A stretch of DNA of 33,645 nt, taken from the NCBI GenBank assembly GCA_902618025.1, contig CACMYY010000015.1, positions 1-33,645 of the forward strand, given 5' to 3'. A program made the translations under genes and the position numbers. Origin of the DNA: an uncultured SAR116 cluster alpha proteobacterium (GTDB lineage Bacteria; Pseudomonadota; Alphaproteobacteria; Puniceispirillales; Marisalimonadaceae). This document shows, piece after piece, positions 1-7,502 of the stretch; position 1 is the first letter of the stretch, and every line of letters starts with the position of its first letter. The notes beneath the pieces were generated by a model. The model did not search any database and was not told where the DNA came from. It was given only the letters and a program-made list of their open reading frames with translations.

Positions 1-2
1 GT

Positions 3-35
3 TCCGAAGTTCAAAAAGCATATTTAGGAATGTGA
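3..35 (+). CDS. 3' end of branched-chain amino acid-type ABC transporter ATPase (LivF/LivG), partial
   Basis: Only the last ten codons and the TGA are inside the window; the frame reads SEVQKAYLGM. An ending of the form V-x-x-AYLG is typical of the LivF and LivG ATPases of the branched-chain amino acid (HAAT) transporter family. The stop overlaps the ribosome-binding region (GAGG at 34-37) of the LivH-like permease gene, so it belongs to the same operon. The fragment is too short to tell LivF from LivG. Confidence 0.7.
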   Translation, partial: SEVQKAYLGM

Positions 36-42
36 GGTAAAG

Positions 43-930
43 ATGGCTGAATTTCTAGATTCATTATTTAGTATATTTTTCATAGAAACACTTATGAATG
101 GGTTATTATTAGGTGGAATACTCGCATTATTGTCAGTTGGTTTGAATTTAATATTTGGCGTCATAGACGTTGTTTGGATTTGTTATGCAGAAATAATTAT
201 GGTTGGCATGTATCTAATATTTTATCTAAACAATGATCTGGGGGTACACATAATACCTTCAATGATAGCTGGGATTTTATTTTCTGGATTGGTAGGATGG
301 CTGACTCACAAAGTAGTAATAGCAAGATTAATAGATGCAGCTCCAATTAATCAGCTCATTGCCACCGGTGGTTTACTTTTCTTTTTTCAAGGTGCGGCAA
401 TGATCGTTTTTGGTATTGAATTTAGGAACATGGGAGTAAGCTTAGGAAGTTTAGCTGTAAGTGAAGATATTTATCTTTCATGGACTAGACTACTTTCATT
501 TGCAATTTCTGGTTTAATAGTTGTTGCTTTATATTTATTTCTATCAAGGAGTTATTTAGGAGCAGCTATTAGAGCAATAAGCCAAGATAAAGAAATAATG
601 AGCTTAATGGGTGTAGACACAAAAAAACTATATCTACTAACTTCAGCTATTGGTGGAGCCTTGGCAGGTCTTGGTGGTTGTTTATTAGTTCTACAATATG
701 ACGTACATCCTTTTATAGGACTAAGTTTTGGACCTATAACCTTTATTATTTGCGTTATGGGCGGTCTTGGAAATATGGTGGGAGGGTTTATAGCAGCATT
801 TATTTTTAGTGAATTAATAACTATAGGTGGCTATTTTGCCGAAATTGAATGGGGATATGTATTAGCATTTGTTTTTTTCATAATTATGATGTTTATAAGA
901 CCTGAGGGTCTGTTTGCGAGGAAGTCATGA
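43..930 (+). CDS. LivH-like ABC transporter permease
   Basis: An inner-membrane permease of the branched-chain amino acid (HAAT) ABC family, 295 residues, the usual LivH length, with about eight hydrophobic segments. The LivH-type motif VGLNLIFGVIDVV lies near residues 32-44. The cytoplasmic coupling loop (EIMSLMGVDTKKLY, about 184-197) is followed by GGALAGLGG and GGLGNMVGG (240-248), as in the family. The NFAHGE stretch after the first motif is replaced by VWICYAE, so the substrate may not be leucine-type. A GAGG ribosome-binding site precedes ATG at 43. The stop overlaps the next start (ATGA). Substrate unknown; the coupled aspartate dehydrogenase hints at an amino acid or an amino-acid-derived compound. 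Confidence 0.9.
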   Translation: MAEFLDSLFSIFFIETLMNGLLLGGILALLSVGLNLIFGVIDVVWICYAEIIMVGMYLIFYLNNDLGVHIIPSMIAGILFSGLVGWLTHKVVIARLIDAAPINQLIATGGLLFFFQGAAMIVFGIEFRNMGVSLGSLAVSEDIYLSWTRLLSFAISGLIVVALYLFLSRSYLGAAIRAISQDKEIMSLMGVDTKKLYLLTSAIGGALAGLGGCLLVLQYDVHPFIGLSFGPITFIICVMGGLGNMVGGFIAAFIFSELITIGGYFAEIEWGYVLAFVFFIIMMFIRPEGLFARKS

Positions 931-1958
931 ATAATAAATATTTTATTGGTTTTTTAGCTGTTCTTTTATGTCTTTTACCATTGATTGGGGTTGAGGGTTA
1001 TCCTTTACATATCGTGATTACTATATTGATATGGTCATTCGCATATACTGGGTGGTCTATCATGGGAAGGTTTGGACTTGTTTCATTAGGACATGGTGCC
1101 TTTATGGCAATGGGTGGTTATATAACTGCCTTATTGTGGAATTATTTAGGAATGTCACCTTGGTTAGGTATCCCAATTGCTTTGACTATTACAGGGATTT
1201 TGGCATTAATTGTAGCTTATCCATGTTTTAAATTTAGAATAGTAGGTCATTATTTTGCACTTGTAACATTAGCTCTTTCAGAAGTTGTAAGACAAGTTAT
1301 TATTGCAACTAGAGATTATACTGGGGGATCACTTGGATATACTCCTGAACCTCATGGTGAAGGATGGTCTATTTACGCAATTCAGTTTCCAGATGACAGA
1401 ATAGTTTTTTTGTACATAGCTGTATTTACATGGCTTGTAGGTATAATTATTTGGAAGATAATTGATGGGTCTATGTCTAGATATGCTTTAGAGGCAATCT
1501 CCGAGGATGAGGATGCTTCTTCTGCTATAGGTGTCAAAGTTACTAAAGAAAAACTTAAAATTACAATTTTAAGTGCTGTTATGACAGCATTTGCTGGCGC
1601 TCTCTACTGCCAATATCAAATGTTTATTTCACCAGATACTATTGGTGGCGTAGGTATTTCTCTCCAAATCGTTTTTGCAGTGGTTGTTGGAGGTATTTAT
1701 AGTGCTTTAGGTCCAACTGTAGGTGCGATTATTACTTTATTTCTTGCAGAGATACTAAGAATTTCTATAGGTACCGCAACAGTGAATTTAACTGAAAACC
1801 TTACGATTAATGCAGCAGGTTTCCCATTATTTATATATGGAATAATGTTAATAGGATTTATTATCTTTTTGCCTAGAGGAATTGTTGGTGGCTTATCCGA
1901 TTTTATAAGCAAAAAAGGAGAAACATCACTTAATGCCAAATCATCAAATGCAAAATGA
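927..1958 (+). CDS. LivM-like ABC transporter permease
   Basis: The second permease of the same HAAT-family importer, 343 residues with about nine to ten hydrophobic segments. The family motif SLGHGAFMAMGGY lies at about 53-65, and the coupling loop EDASSAIGVKVTKEKLKI is followed by AFAGALYCQYQMFISPD. The C-terminal tail is hydrophilic and lysine-rich. The ATG overlaps the livH stop by 4 bp (ATGA) and its own stop overlaps the next gene the same way, so the three are probably translationally coupled. No periplasmic binding protein is in the window; it should lie upstream with the ATPases. Confidence 0.9.
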   Translation: MNNKYFIGFLAVLLCLLPLIGVEGYPLHIVITILIWSFAYTGWSIMGRFGLVSLGHGAFMAMGGYITALLWNYLGMSPWLGIPIALTITGILALIVAYPCFKFRIVGHYFALVTLALSEVVRQVIIATRDYTGGSLGYTPEPHGEGWSIYAIQFPDDRIVFLYIAVFTWLVGIIIWKIIDGSMSRYALEAISEDEDASSAIGVKVTKEKLKITILSAVMTAFAGALYCQYQMFISPDTIGGVGISLQIVFAVVVGGIYSALGPTVGAIITLFLAEILRISIGTATVNLTENLTINAAGFPLFIYGIMLIGFIIFLPRGIVGGLSDFISKKGETSLNAKSSNAK

Positions 1959-2749
1959 ATATAGGCATTCTAGGATTTGGAGCAATAAATCAAAAGGTGT
2001 TTCAATACTTTTCACAGATAGGAACAAATATTAGATTTAGCAAAATTCTTGTTAGAAATGCCAAGAAATATGAAAATTTTAATAATGACCTAATTACGGA
2101 TGATCCAGATATTTTTTTTGAAGAACGCTTTGATTATGTCTTAGAAGGTGCTGGACATGAGGCTTTGTTTTCTTACGGACCAAGGGTTCTAAAAAATCAA
2201 TCAAACCTTTTGATTACATCAACTGGCGCACTTACAGATGATGTTTTTTTTGAAAAATTAATTTCTCTTAGCAAGAAGCATAATAGTAAAATTATGATTC
2301 CATCTGCAGGTATAGGTGCATTAGATATTTTAACTGCATCATCTTATGGGAAACTTGATGAAGTAAATATAACTGTTAGAAAAAATACGGCAGCATGGTT
2401 TGGGACAATTGCAGAACATAAGTTTGATTTAAAAACTTATAATGACAACCTAGTATTATTTTCAGGCAGTGTTAGAGAAGGAGCAAAGCTTTATCCTCAA
2501 AATGTCAATATTTCTGCTACGGTTGCTTTGTCAGGCTTAGGTTTAGATAAAACAAATTTAAAAATTATATCTGATTCCTCAATTGACACACACATTATAT
2601 CGGTAACTGCTAAAGGTGATTTTGGAGAATTTAATTTTGAAGAAAATGTAATCCCATATGAAGAAAATCAAAAAACTGGCAAGATAGTATCACTCGCAAT
2701 TATCAAGAGCATCCAAAATCTAAATGCGAATTTAGTTATAGGTACATAG
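1955..2749 (+). CDS. L-aspartate dehydrogenase family (NadX/AspDH-like)
   Basis: Predicted cytosolic NAD(P)-dependent dehydrogenase of the aspartate dehydrogenase family, which oxidatively deaminates aspartate to iminoaspartate/oxaloacetate and ammonia. The length of 264 residues is normal. The N-terminal dinucleotide fold has GILGFGAIN (4-12). Family signatures follow: PSAGIGALDIL at 116-126, VREGAKLYPQNVN at 173-185 and ATVALSGLG at 188-196, with His213 as the likely catalytic histidine. It is coupled to the livM-like gene by an ATGA overlap, which suggests it acts on, or takes nitrogen from, the imported compound. NAD biosynthesis is the alternative role, but no nadA or nadC lies nearby. 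The family call is firm; the physiological substrate is inferred. Confidence 0.85.
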   Translation: MNIGILGFGAINQKVFQYFSQIGTNIRFSKILVRNAKKYENFNNDLITDDPDIFFEERFDYVLEGAGHEALFSYGPRVLKNQSNLLITSTGALTDDVFFEKLISLSKKHNSKIMIPSAGIGALDILTASSYGKLDEVNITVRKNTAAWFGTIAEHKFDLKTYNDNLVLFSGSVREGAKLYPQNVNISATVALSGLGLDKTNLKIISDSSIDTHIISVTAKGDFGEFNFEENVIPYEENQKTGKIVSLAIIKSIQNLNANLVIGT

Positions 2750-2751
2750 AT

Positions 2752-3891
2752 TTATATATAACAAGGACCATCTATCAAAGGATATTTGTCTAAAAATTTT
2801 TCGTTTATACTAATACCAACACCAGGTAAATCTGATGGAATAACAGTTCCATCTTTATCTAATTTAAATGGAACTTGATCCATATCATCTCTAAATGGAT
2901 TAAAGACTGTTACATCACCTTCAAAAAAACCTGCATTATCTACTGAGGCTAAAATATGAATTGATGCAGCCATGTTTATTCCAGTTAATGATGTATGAGG
3001 ATTAATAGAGACGTTCCAACCAGACATAAGATTAGCAATCCTTATAACTTCAGTTATTCCTCCTGCTTTGGATACATCTGGCTGAGCATAATTAATTACA
3101 TTATCTTCCACTAATCTAGAAAACTCAAATCTAGTAAAATGATTTTCGCCCGCCGCTAATGATAAATTACCAAATGTTTTAGCTGTTCTATAATTATTAA
3201 ACTCCATAGCTGGAAAAGGTTCTTCAAGCCATGTAATTTGTTGGTCTTCGTAAAACGGTATGGCCTTTTGAGCATCGTTTATTGTATAATTAGTATTTGC
3301 ATCTACCAAAATTTCAACGTCATCTTGCAATACTTTTCTTACTTGTGTAACTCTGTCCATATCATTTTTAATTTTATCCCCAACTCTTAATTTAACAGCT
3401 TTGTATCCTTTGCTTACATGACTTAAAGCCTCCTCCCCAAGAGATATAGGATCTTGCCATCCTAAAGCAATACCCCCAGCATATGCTTTGATTTTATTCT
3501 TTCCTCCACCCAATAATCTATATATAGGAGTATTGAAAAATTTTCCTTTAATATCCCATAAAGCTATATCAATTCCGCTCAAAGCCATAGTTGATGCATA
3601 ACCCATACCATGGCTTGATAGTTGCATTTTGTAGATTTTTTCCCAAACACTTACGGTGTTTAGTGCATCCATACCTAACAACAACTCCTTAAACGTTGTA
3701 TCAATAAGTTTAGCAATTGCCCCAGGACACCTTCCATGATGTGCTTCGCCCCATCCAATTATACCTTCATCAGTAGTTACTTTGATTAACACTGCGTCTC
3801 TTTTGACTGCCAATCCAATTCCAAGTCTTACACCTGATCCCTGAGGAACTTTGAAAGAAATTGGAAATGCCTTAATGTCTGTAATTTTCAT
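2752..3891 (-). CDS. Mandelate racemase/muconate lactonizing enzyme family (enolase superfamily)
   Basis: An enolase-superfamily enzyme of 379 residues that abstracts a proton alpha to a carboxylate; outcomes in the family are dehydration of acid sugars, racemization or cycloisomerization. Visible catalytic elements are K167-L-R169 at the end of the second barrel strand, metal ligands D197 (VDAN), E223 or E224 (LEEP) and E249 (GEN), and the D272/H299 pair (QPDVSKAGG and NPHTS), which places it in the mandelate racemase subgroup. It is the last gene of a leftward operon after a DapA-family lyase and two SDRs, which fits an acid-sugar dehydratase feeding a 2-keto acid lyase. A racemase or epimerase of a betaine or amino acid derivative is the main alternative. 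It meets the aspartate dehydrogenase gene tail to tail, 2 bp apart. Confidence 0.85.
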   Translation of the reverse strand: MKITDIKAFPISFKVPQGSGVRLGIGLAVKRDAVLIKVTTDEGIIGWGEAHHGRCPGAIAKLIDTTFKELLLGMDALNTVSVWEKIYKMQLSSHGMGYASTMALSGIDIALWDIKGKFFNTPIYRLLGGGKNKIKAYAGGIALGWQDPISLGEEALSHVSKGYKAVKLRVGDKIKNDMDRVTQVRKVLQDDVEILVDANTNYTINDAQKAIPFYEDQQITWLEEPFPAMEFNNYRTAKTFGNLSLAAGENHFTRFEFSRLVEDNVINYAQPDVSKAGGITEVIRIANLMSGWNVSINPHTSLTGINMAASIHILASVDNAGFFEGDVTVFNPFRDDMDQVPFKLDKDGTVIPSDLPGVGISINEKFLDKYPLIDGPCYI

Positions 3892-3909
3892 TGTTTTAAT
3901 TACCCTTTT

Positions 3910-3929
3910 TTTATGGTTATAATCATAAA
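3910..3929. promoter_or_regulatory. 20-bp dyad, candidate operator
   Basis: TTTATGGTTATAATCATAAA is an inverted repeat of two 10-bp arms with one mismatched pair and no loop. It sits 18 bp upstream of the enolase-superfamily start codon and just downstream of the DapA-like stop. Lack of a loop and of GC content argues for a protein-binding dyad (GntR-like shape) rather than a terminator. Confidence 0.4.
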
Positions 3930-3948
3930 TTTATTATTAAAATAAAAG

Positions 3949-4878
3949 TTATTTTATCCAATCTGAGTACCATTTCTTGAATAAATAATATTGATCTTCC
4001 GCGTAAGCAATTTGACTTTTACTTAACTTGTCGGTCGGATTAAAATGCAAATCATAAGCTTTTTCACCATTTAAAACCATCAAGTATTTATAATAGAGTA
4101 CTAGATCTGGACCTTCATCAAATGAAGATAAAACTGCAAGAGCACCTTCAAGTTCTTTAGCTTTTTTTCTAGCTAAAGAGTCACCTTTTGCAGCTTTTTT
4201 ACATAGATCAATTAATTGTAAAACTTCTTTTGGAAAAGCATTTCCTACTCCAGTTATTGCTCCAACTGCACCACAGTTCACATAGCCGTGATAAACAGTT
4301 GTATCCACGCCAACCATCAAAGATATATTTTTATCTTTAGAAGTAATATGTTCTGCAGCATAACTGAGATCTTTAGCTCCCCCAAATTCTTTAAAACCTA
4401 CTAAATTTGGATATTGTTTTCTTAAATCAAAAAATAAATCTGCTCTTGTTGAAAATCCATAATAATGGCTATTGTAAATGACAGCAGGAAGTTTAGGAGC
4501 TCCATTCAAAATAGATGCAAAATGTTCTCTCTGAGCAGAAAGTGATGCCCCCCTAGATAAAACTCTTGGAATGACCATTAGACCCAAAGCACCCACTTCT
4601 TGTGCATGCACAGCGTGTAAAGTTGCTTTTTTGGAATTTATTGAACCAGTGCCTACAATTGTAGGAATACCAGCTTTAACTAAACTAGATACACCCTCTT
4701 GTCTTTCTTCATCAGTCAATAAAGGCCAATCTCCCATTGAACCACAATAAATTACAGCTGACATTCCATAATTCATCAGTTCATCAGCTTTTTTTACTAG
4801 CAAATCGAAATTTGGAGAAAAATCTTTGTTACATGGCGTCATAAGAGCTGGCATACAACCTCTAAAAATATTTTCCAT
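3949..4878 (-). CDS. Dihydrodipicolinate synthase/N-acetylneuraminate lyase family protein
   Basis: A class I (Schiff-base) lyase or aldolase of the DapA/NanA family, 309 residues, typical length, cytosolic. The Schiff-base lysine is K163 (VGFKEFGG) and the catalytic tyrosine is Y135 (PAVIYNS). The substrate-carboxylate loop, usually GTTGE, reads GSMGD at 47-51, so it is unlikely to be true DapA. Placed between an enolase-superfamily enzyme and sugar-acid-type SDRs, it probably cleaves or dehydrates a 2-keto acid. The start at 4878 has an AAGGA ribosome-binding site. Substrate unknown. Confidence 0.85.
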   Translation of the reverse strand: MENIFRGCMPALMTPCNKDFSPNFDLLVKKADELMNYGMSAVIYCGSMGDWPLLTDEERQEGVSSLVKAGIPTIVGTGSINSKKATLHAVHAQEVGALGLMVIPRVLSRGASLSAQREHFASILNGAPKLPAVIYNSHYYGFSTRADLFFDLRKQYPNLVGFKEFGGAKDLSYAAEHITSKDKNISLMVGVDTTVYHGYVNCGAVGAITGVGNAFPKEVLQLIDLCKKAAKGDSLARKKAKELEGALAVLSSFDEGPDLVLYYKYLMVLNGEKAYDLHFNPTDKLSKSQIAYAEDQYYLFKKWYSDWIK

Positions 4879-4895
4879 ATAAAATTCCTTTTAAT

Positions 4896-5660
4896 TTACC
4901 CGTTAATTGAATAACCCCCATCAACAGGAATCGCTGTACCTGTAACATAATTAGAAGCATCACTAGATAAAAACACAGCTATTCCTCCCAAATCATCGGG
5001 ATCTCCCCAACGTCCGGCTGGAGTTCTTTCTTCAACCCTTGACTGAAGTTCAGGGATATCAATCCTAGCCTGACGTGTTAAAGTCGTGTCAATATATCCA
5101 GGTAATACAGCATTCACTTGAATATTGTCTTTAGCCCAAGTGTTAGCAAGACTTTTTGTTAATTGAACTACCCCACCCTTACTTGCTGAATACGCACTTC
5201 CAAGAGGTGCACCAAAAAGTGAGTGCATTGATCCAATGTTAATTATTTTTCCACCATTTATATTTTTAAAATGTTTAAAAGCAGCCTTAGAGCAGGTAAA
5301 TGTACTAATTAAATTTGTATCTATTATTGACGTCCATTCGTCTAACTCATATTCTTCTGGTCTTTTTCTTATATTTGTTCCAGCATTGTTAATTAATATA
5401 TTTAACTTTCCAAATTCTTTAGCTACATCTTCAATAAGTTTGTTACATGAGTTTTCATTGACTACATCAACTATCAAAGATTTACATTTAATCTTTAAAG
5501 AATTTAACTCTTCAATTGATTTTTTATTTTTGGTTTCATTCCTTCCAGCGATCACAACAGTTGCACCAGCTTCACCAATAGCTTTAGCCATCGCAAAACC
5601 TATGCCTCCATTTCCACCCGTTATGATTGCCACCTTATCAGTCAAATTAAATAATTTCAT
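4896..5660 (-). CDS. Classical short-chain dehydrogenase (gluconate 5-dehydrogenase/KduD-like)
   Basis: A cytosolic NAD(P)-dependent oxidoreductase of 254 residues with the complete classical SDR set: TGGNGGIG (14-21), NNAG (91-94) and catalytic S144, Y157 and K161 (YSASK). It ends in the usual PVDGGYSING. The overall pattern resembles gluconate 5-dehydrogenase or 2-deoxy-gluconate 3-dehydrogenase enzymes. A strong AGGGGGTGA ribosome-binding site precedes the ATG. Being in one operon with a DapA-family lyase and an enolase-superfamily enzyme, it likely oxidizes a hydroxyl of the same hydroxy acid or sugar acid. Exact substrate not determinable. Confidence 0.88.
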   Translation of the reverse strand: MKLFNLTDKVAIITGGNGGIGFAMAKAIGEAGATVVIAGRNETKNKKSIEELNSLKIKCKSLIVDVVNENSCNKLIEDVAKEFGKLNILINNAGTNIRKRPEEYELDEWTSIIDTNLISTFTCSKAAFKHFKNINGGKIINIGSMHSLFGAPLGSAYSASKGGVVQLTKSLANTWAKDNIQVNAVLPGYIDTTLTRQARIDIPELQSRVEERTPAGRWGDPDDLGGIAVFLSSDASNYVTGTAIPVDGGYSING

Positions 5661-5678
5661 ATTTCACCCCCTTTACAT

Positions 5679-6398
5679 TTACCAATTTTCTTGAGAAGTT
5701 CTTAAGTCTAATTCAAATGTCCACGCATCTTTACTTTGATTATATAAAAACATATAAGCATCTGTAACATTATCTATGTTAATAAGTTTTCCATTCTTAA
5801 CTCTTTGATCAAAATCAGATATGCGTTGTTTTATTCTTTCTCCAGCTAAACCACCATCTACAATTACGTGACTTACATGAATTGAATGTTCAGCATATTC
5901 TTTAGCTAGAGCCTGGGCAAAATTACGTAATGCACCTTTAGCAGAATTAAATGCACCAAAATTTGACTTACCTCTTAAAGATGCACTAGCACCAGTAAAA
6001 ATTATAGTCCCAGCAGTTTTTTCACTTAAGAATGAATTAATAACTTCTTTGGCAAACAAAAAACCACCAAAACAACATGATTCCCAACTTTCTCGAAAAT
6101 AACTAGCATCCATTTCTATAATCTTACCTGGTCGACTGTTTCCTACATTATAAATAGCAAAATCCAAACCTGGGGTAACTTTTTTGATCATATTTTTAAT
6201 TTGGTTTTCGTCAGTTGCATCAACTACAAGAGGTATCGCTTTATTTCCATCTTGTATAATTGTATCAACCACAACATCTAAAGAGTGCTTAGTTCTTCCA
6301 GCAACAAACACTTCAAAATTATTTTGAGCAATTTTTCTACACAATTGTCCACCCAAACCATTCAATGGACCAACACCTATGACTAAAGCTTTTTTCAT
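5679..6398 (-). CDS. Atypical SDR lacking the catalytic tyrosine
   Basis: A 239-residue Rossmann-fold protein of the short-chain dehydrogenase superfamily. The cofactor loop reads GVGPLNGLGG (8-17) rather than TGxxxGIG, the NNAG motif is replaced by YNVGN (83-87), and the catalytic YxxxK is FNSAK, with phenylalanine at 150 and lysine at 154. S138 is present. A described SDR subgroup (CDD 'SDR_c10', from memory) shares an altered glycine motif and a missing active-site tyrosine. It is the first of four genes in the leftward operon. It may use an unusual mechanism or have a binding or structural role. Family sure, activity unknown. Confidence 0.82.
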   Translation of the reverse strand: MKKALVIGVGPLNGLGGQLCRKIAQNNFEVFVAGRTKHSLDVVVDTIIQDGNKAIPLVVDATDENQIKNMIKKVTPGLDFAIYNVGNSRPGKIIEMDASYFRESWESCCFGGFLFAKEVINSFLSEKTAGTIIFTGASASLRGKSNFGAFNSAKGALRNFAQALAKEYAEHSIHVSHVIVDGGLAGERIKQRISDFDQRVKNGKLINIDNVTDAYMFLYNQSKDAWTFELDLRTSQENW

Positions 6399-6412
6399 TT
6401 TTTACACTCTTT

Positions 6413-6691
6413 TTAATTTAAGTAAGCATCTACTCTTTGAAGTAAAGAATTAAGTCTAATTTTAAGATCTAATAATTGATTTTTTAAATTTTTATTTTCA
6501 CTTTTTAATTCTTTAATTTTTGCTTTTAATAAAGAATTGTTTAAATCTGAGCTAGGAGCTCTTTTTTTTAAATCAGCTTTGCAAGCGTTATAAATAGTAA
6601 CTTCTTTTGCAGAAGTTCCTTGCAAAATACATTCGTGCGCAGATATTTGGAATGAAATTAAAATAAAAAATGATATAAATATAATCTTCAT
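6413..6691 (-). CDS. Small exported coiled-coil protein, unknown function
   Basis: A 92-residue protein not recognised by family. It starts with a clear signal peptide (Lys, then a hydrophobic run to about residue 17, probable cleavage near FQISA-HEC). The mature part is short, with cysteines at about 21 and 37. The C-terminal half is lysine-rich, with heptad-like leucine spacing suggesting a coiled coil (about 50-90, KIKELKSENKNLKNQL). It lies 14 bp upstream of the atypical SDR gene on the same strand and diverges from the gene at 6763. Probably periplasmic; a link to the catabolic operon is not obvious. Confidence 0.65.
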   Translation of the reverse strand: MKIIFISFFILISFQISAHECILQGTSAKEVTIYNACKADLKKRAPSSDLNNSLLKAKIKELKSENKNLKNQLLDLKIRLNSLLQRVDAYLN

Positions 6692-6730
6692 GTTATTATG
6701 TTAAGCAATTTAATTATTTTAATACAATTA

Positions 6731-6743
6731 CATACTAAGTATG
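6731..6743. promoter_or_regulatory. 13-bp perfect inverted repeat, candidate operator
   Basis: CATACT-A-AGTATG, two perfect 6-bp arms around one base, in the 71-bp divergent region between the exported coiled-coil gene and the ABM-like/Hsp20 pair. It ends 19 bp before the ATG at 6763, whose ribosome-binding site is AAGAGG. Position and symmetry suggest repressor control of the Hsp20 unit. Confidence 0.4.
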
Positions 6744-6762
6744 CATTTAACAAGAGGTAAAA

Positions 6763-7047
6763 ATGTACACTAGAATAGCTGAATTTCAATCAACTTCCAA
6801 AGTCAATTGTGACATGATCATAGCTTTTTTTCAAAACGTCATGATACCAAGGAATATAAAAAATGGTCAATTAAGTTGTGAAGTTTTTAGAGTTTCTGAC
6901 ACTACTGGGTTTGTGATTTCATGCTTTAAAAACAAAAGTGATGCTACCAAAATAATGAAAATTATGGCAAGTGAGTTAAATGAAGTAAAAGGTAATACTA
7001 AAATAAAATTAATTGAGGGTGAAAGGGTTTTTAAAATAGAAAGATAA
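6763..7047 (+). CDS. Small protein, possibly ABM-like ferredoxin fold
   Basis: A 94-residue cytosolic protein with no signal peptide. The alternation of beta strands and helices (TRIAEFQ, a helix around 20-28, CEVFRV, GFVISCF, a helix about 60-73, a final strand) and its size are compatible with a dimeric alpha/beta-barrel like the antibiotic biosynthesis monooxygenase (ABM) fold. I do not recognise a specific family. A good AAGAGG ribosome-binding site precedes the ATG. The stop lies 1 bp before the Hsp20 start, so the two are almost certainly co-transcribed. Confidence 0.65.
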   Translation: MYTRIAEFQSTSKVNCDMIIAFFQNVMIPRNIKNGQLSCEVFRVSDTTGFVISCFKNKSDATKIMKIMASELNEVKGNTKIKLIEGERVFKIER

Positions 7048-7048
7048 T

Positions 7049-7465
7049 ATGACTTTTATACAAAATAAATTTTTAAAATATTATATTGGTTTTAATGATT
7101 TTTTTGAAGAAATTGAAAAAATATCTTCAATTAAAAACACATCAAACCTTGCATTTGATATTTTAAAATGTGATGAGAATAAATATGAAATTAACGTGGC
7201 TTTGGCAGGTATAGCCCCTGATCAAATAACAATTAACACTATCAATGATTTTTTAATATTGGATGTAAGACAAAAATCATTATCATCTAACCATGATATA
7301 ATTCACAAAGGTATTCAAGATAATTCTACTAAACAAGTATTTAGACTTGAACAGAACCTTCAGGTTGATGAGGCTGAATTGACAAACGGGATACTTAAAG
7401 TAAAATTGCATAAGAAAGTTGTACAAAAATCACTCAGAAGAATAATCGAAATAATAGAAGAATGA
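7049..7465 (+). CDS. Small heat shock protein, Hsp20/IbpA family
   Basis: An ATP-independent holdase chaperone of 138 residues. It has a short N-terminal arm with FNDFFEEIEK, as in IbpA-type proteins, then an alpha-crystallin domain: YEINVALAGI, FLILDV, HKGIQD and the signature F-R-L-x-x-x-L-Q-V-D-E-A-E-L-T-N-G-I-L-K-V near 112-132. An I-x-I-like tail motif is present (RIIEI). It follows the small gene at 6763 after 1 bp. The palindrome upstream of that gene is the likely control point; no sigma-32 promoter is evident. Family assignment is confident. Confidence 0.88.
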   Translation: MTFIQNKFLKYYIGFNDFFEEIEKISSIKNTSNLAFDILKCDENKYEINVALAGIAPDQITINTINDFLILDVRQKSLSSNHDIIHKGIQDNSTKQVFRLEQNLQVDEAELTNGILKVKLHKKVVQKSLRRIIEIIEE

Positions 7466-7502
7466 GTGAAATCCAATACGTTATTTAAATTAAGAGAAAA
7501 AT

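Noticed and set aside
3949-4878. Lysine-biosynthesis DapA
   Set aside because: The GTTGE loop reads GSMGD and the neighbours are catabolic, so true dihydrodipicolinate synthase is unlikely.
5236-5694. 152-codon + strand frame opposite the SDR genes
   Set aside because: It lies antisense to a complete classical SDR and has no family features.
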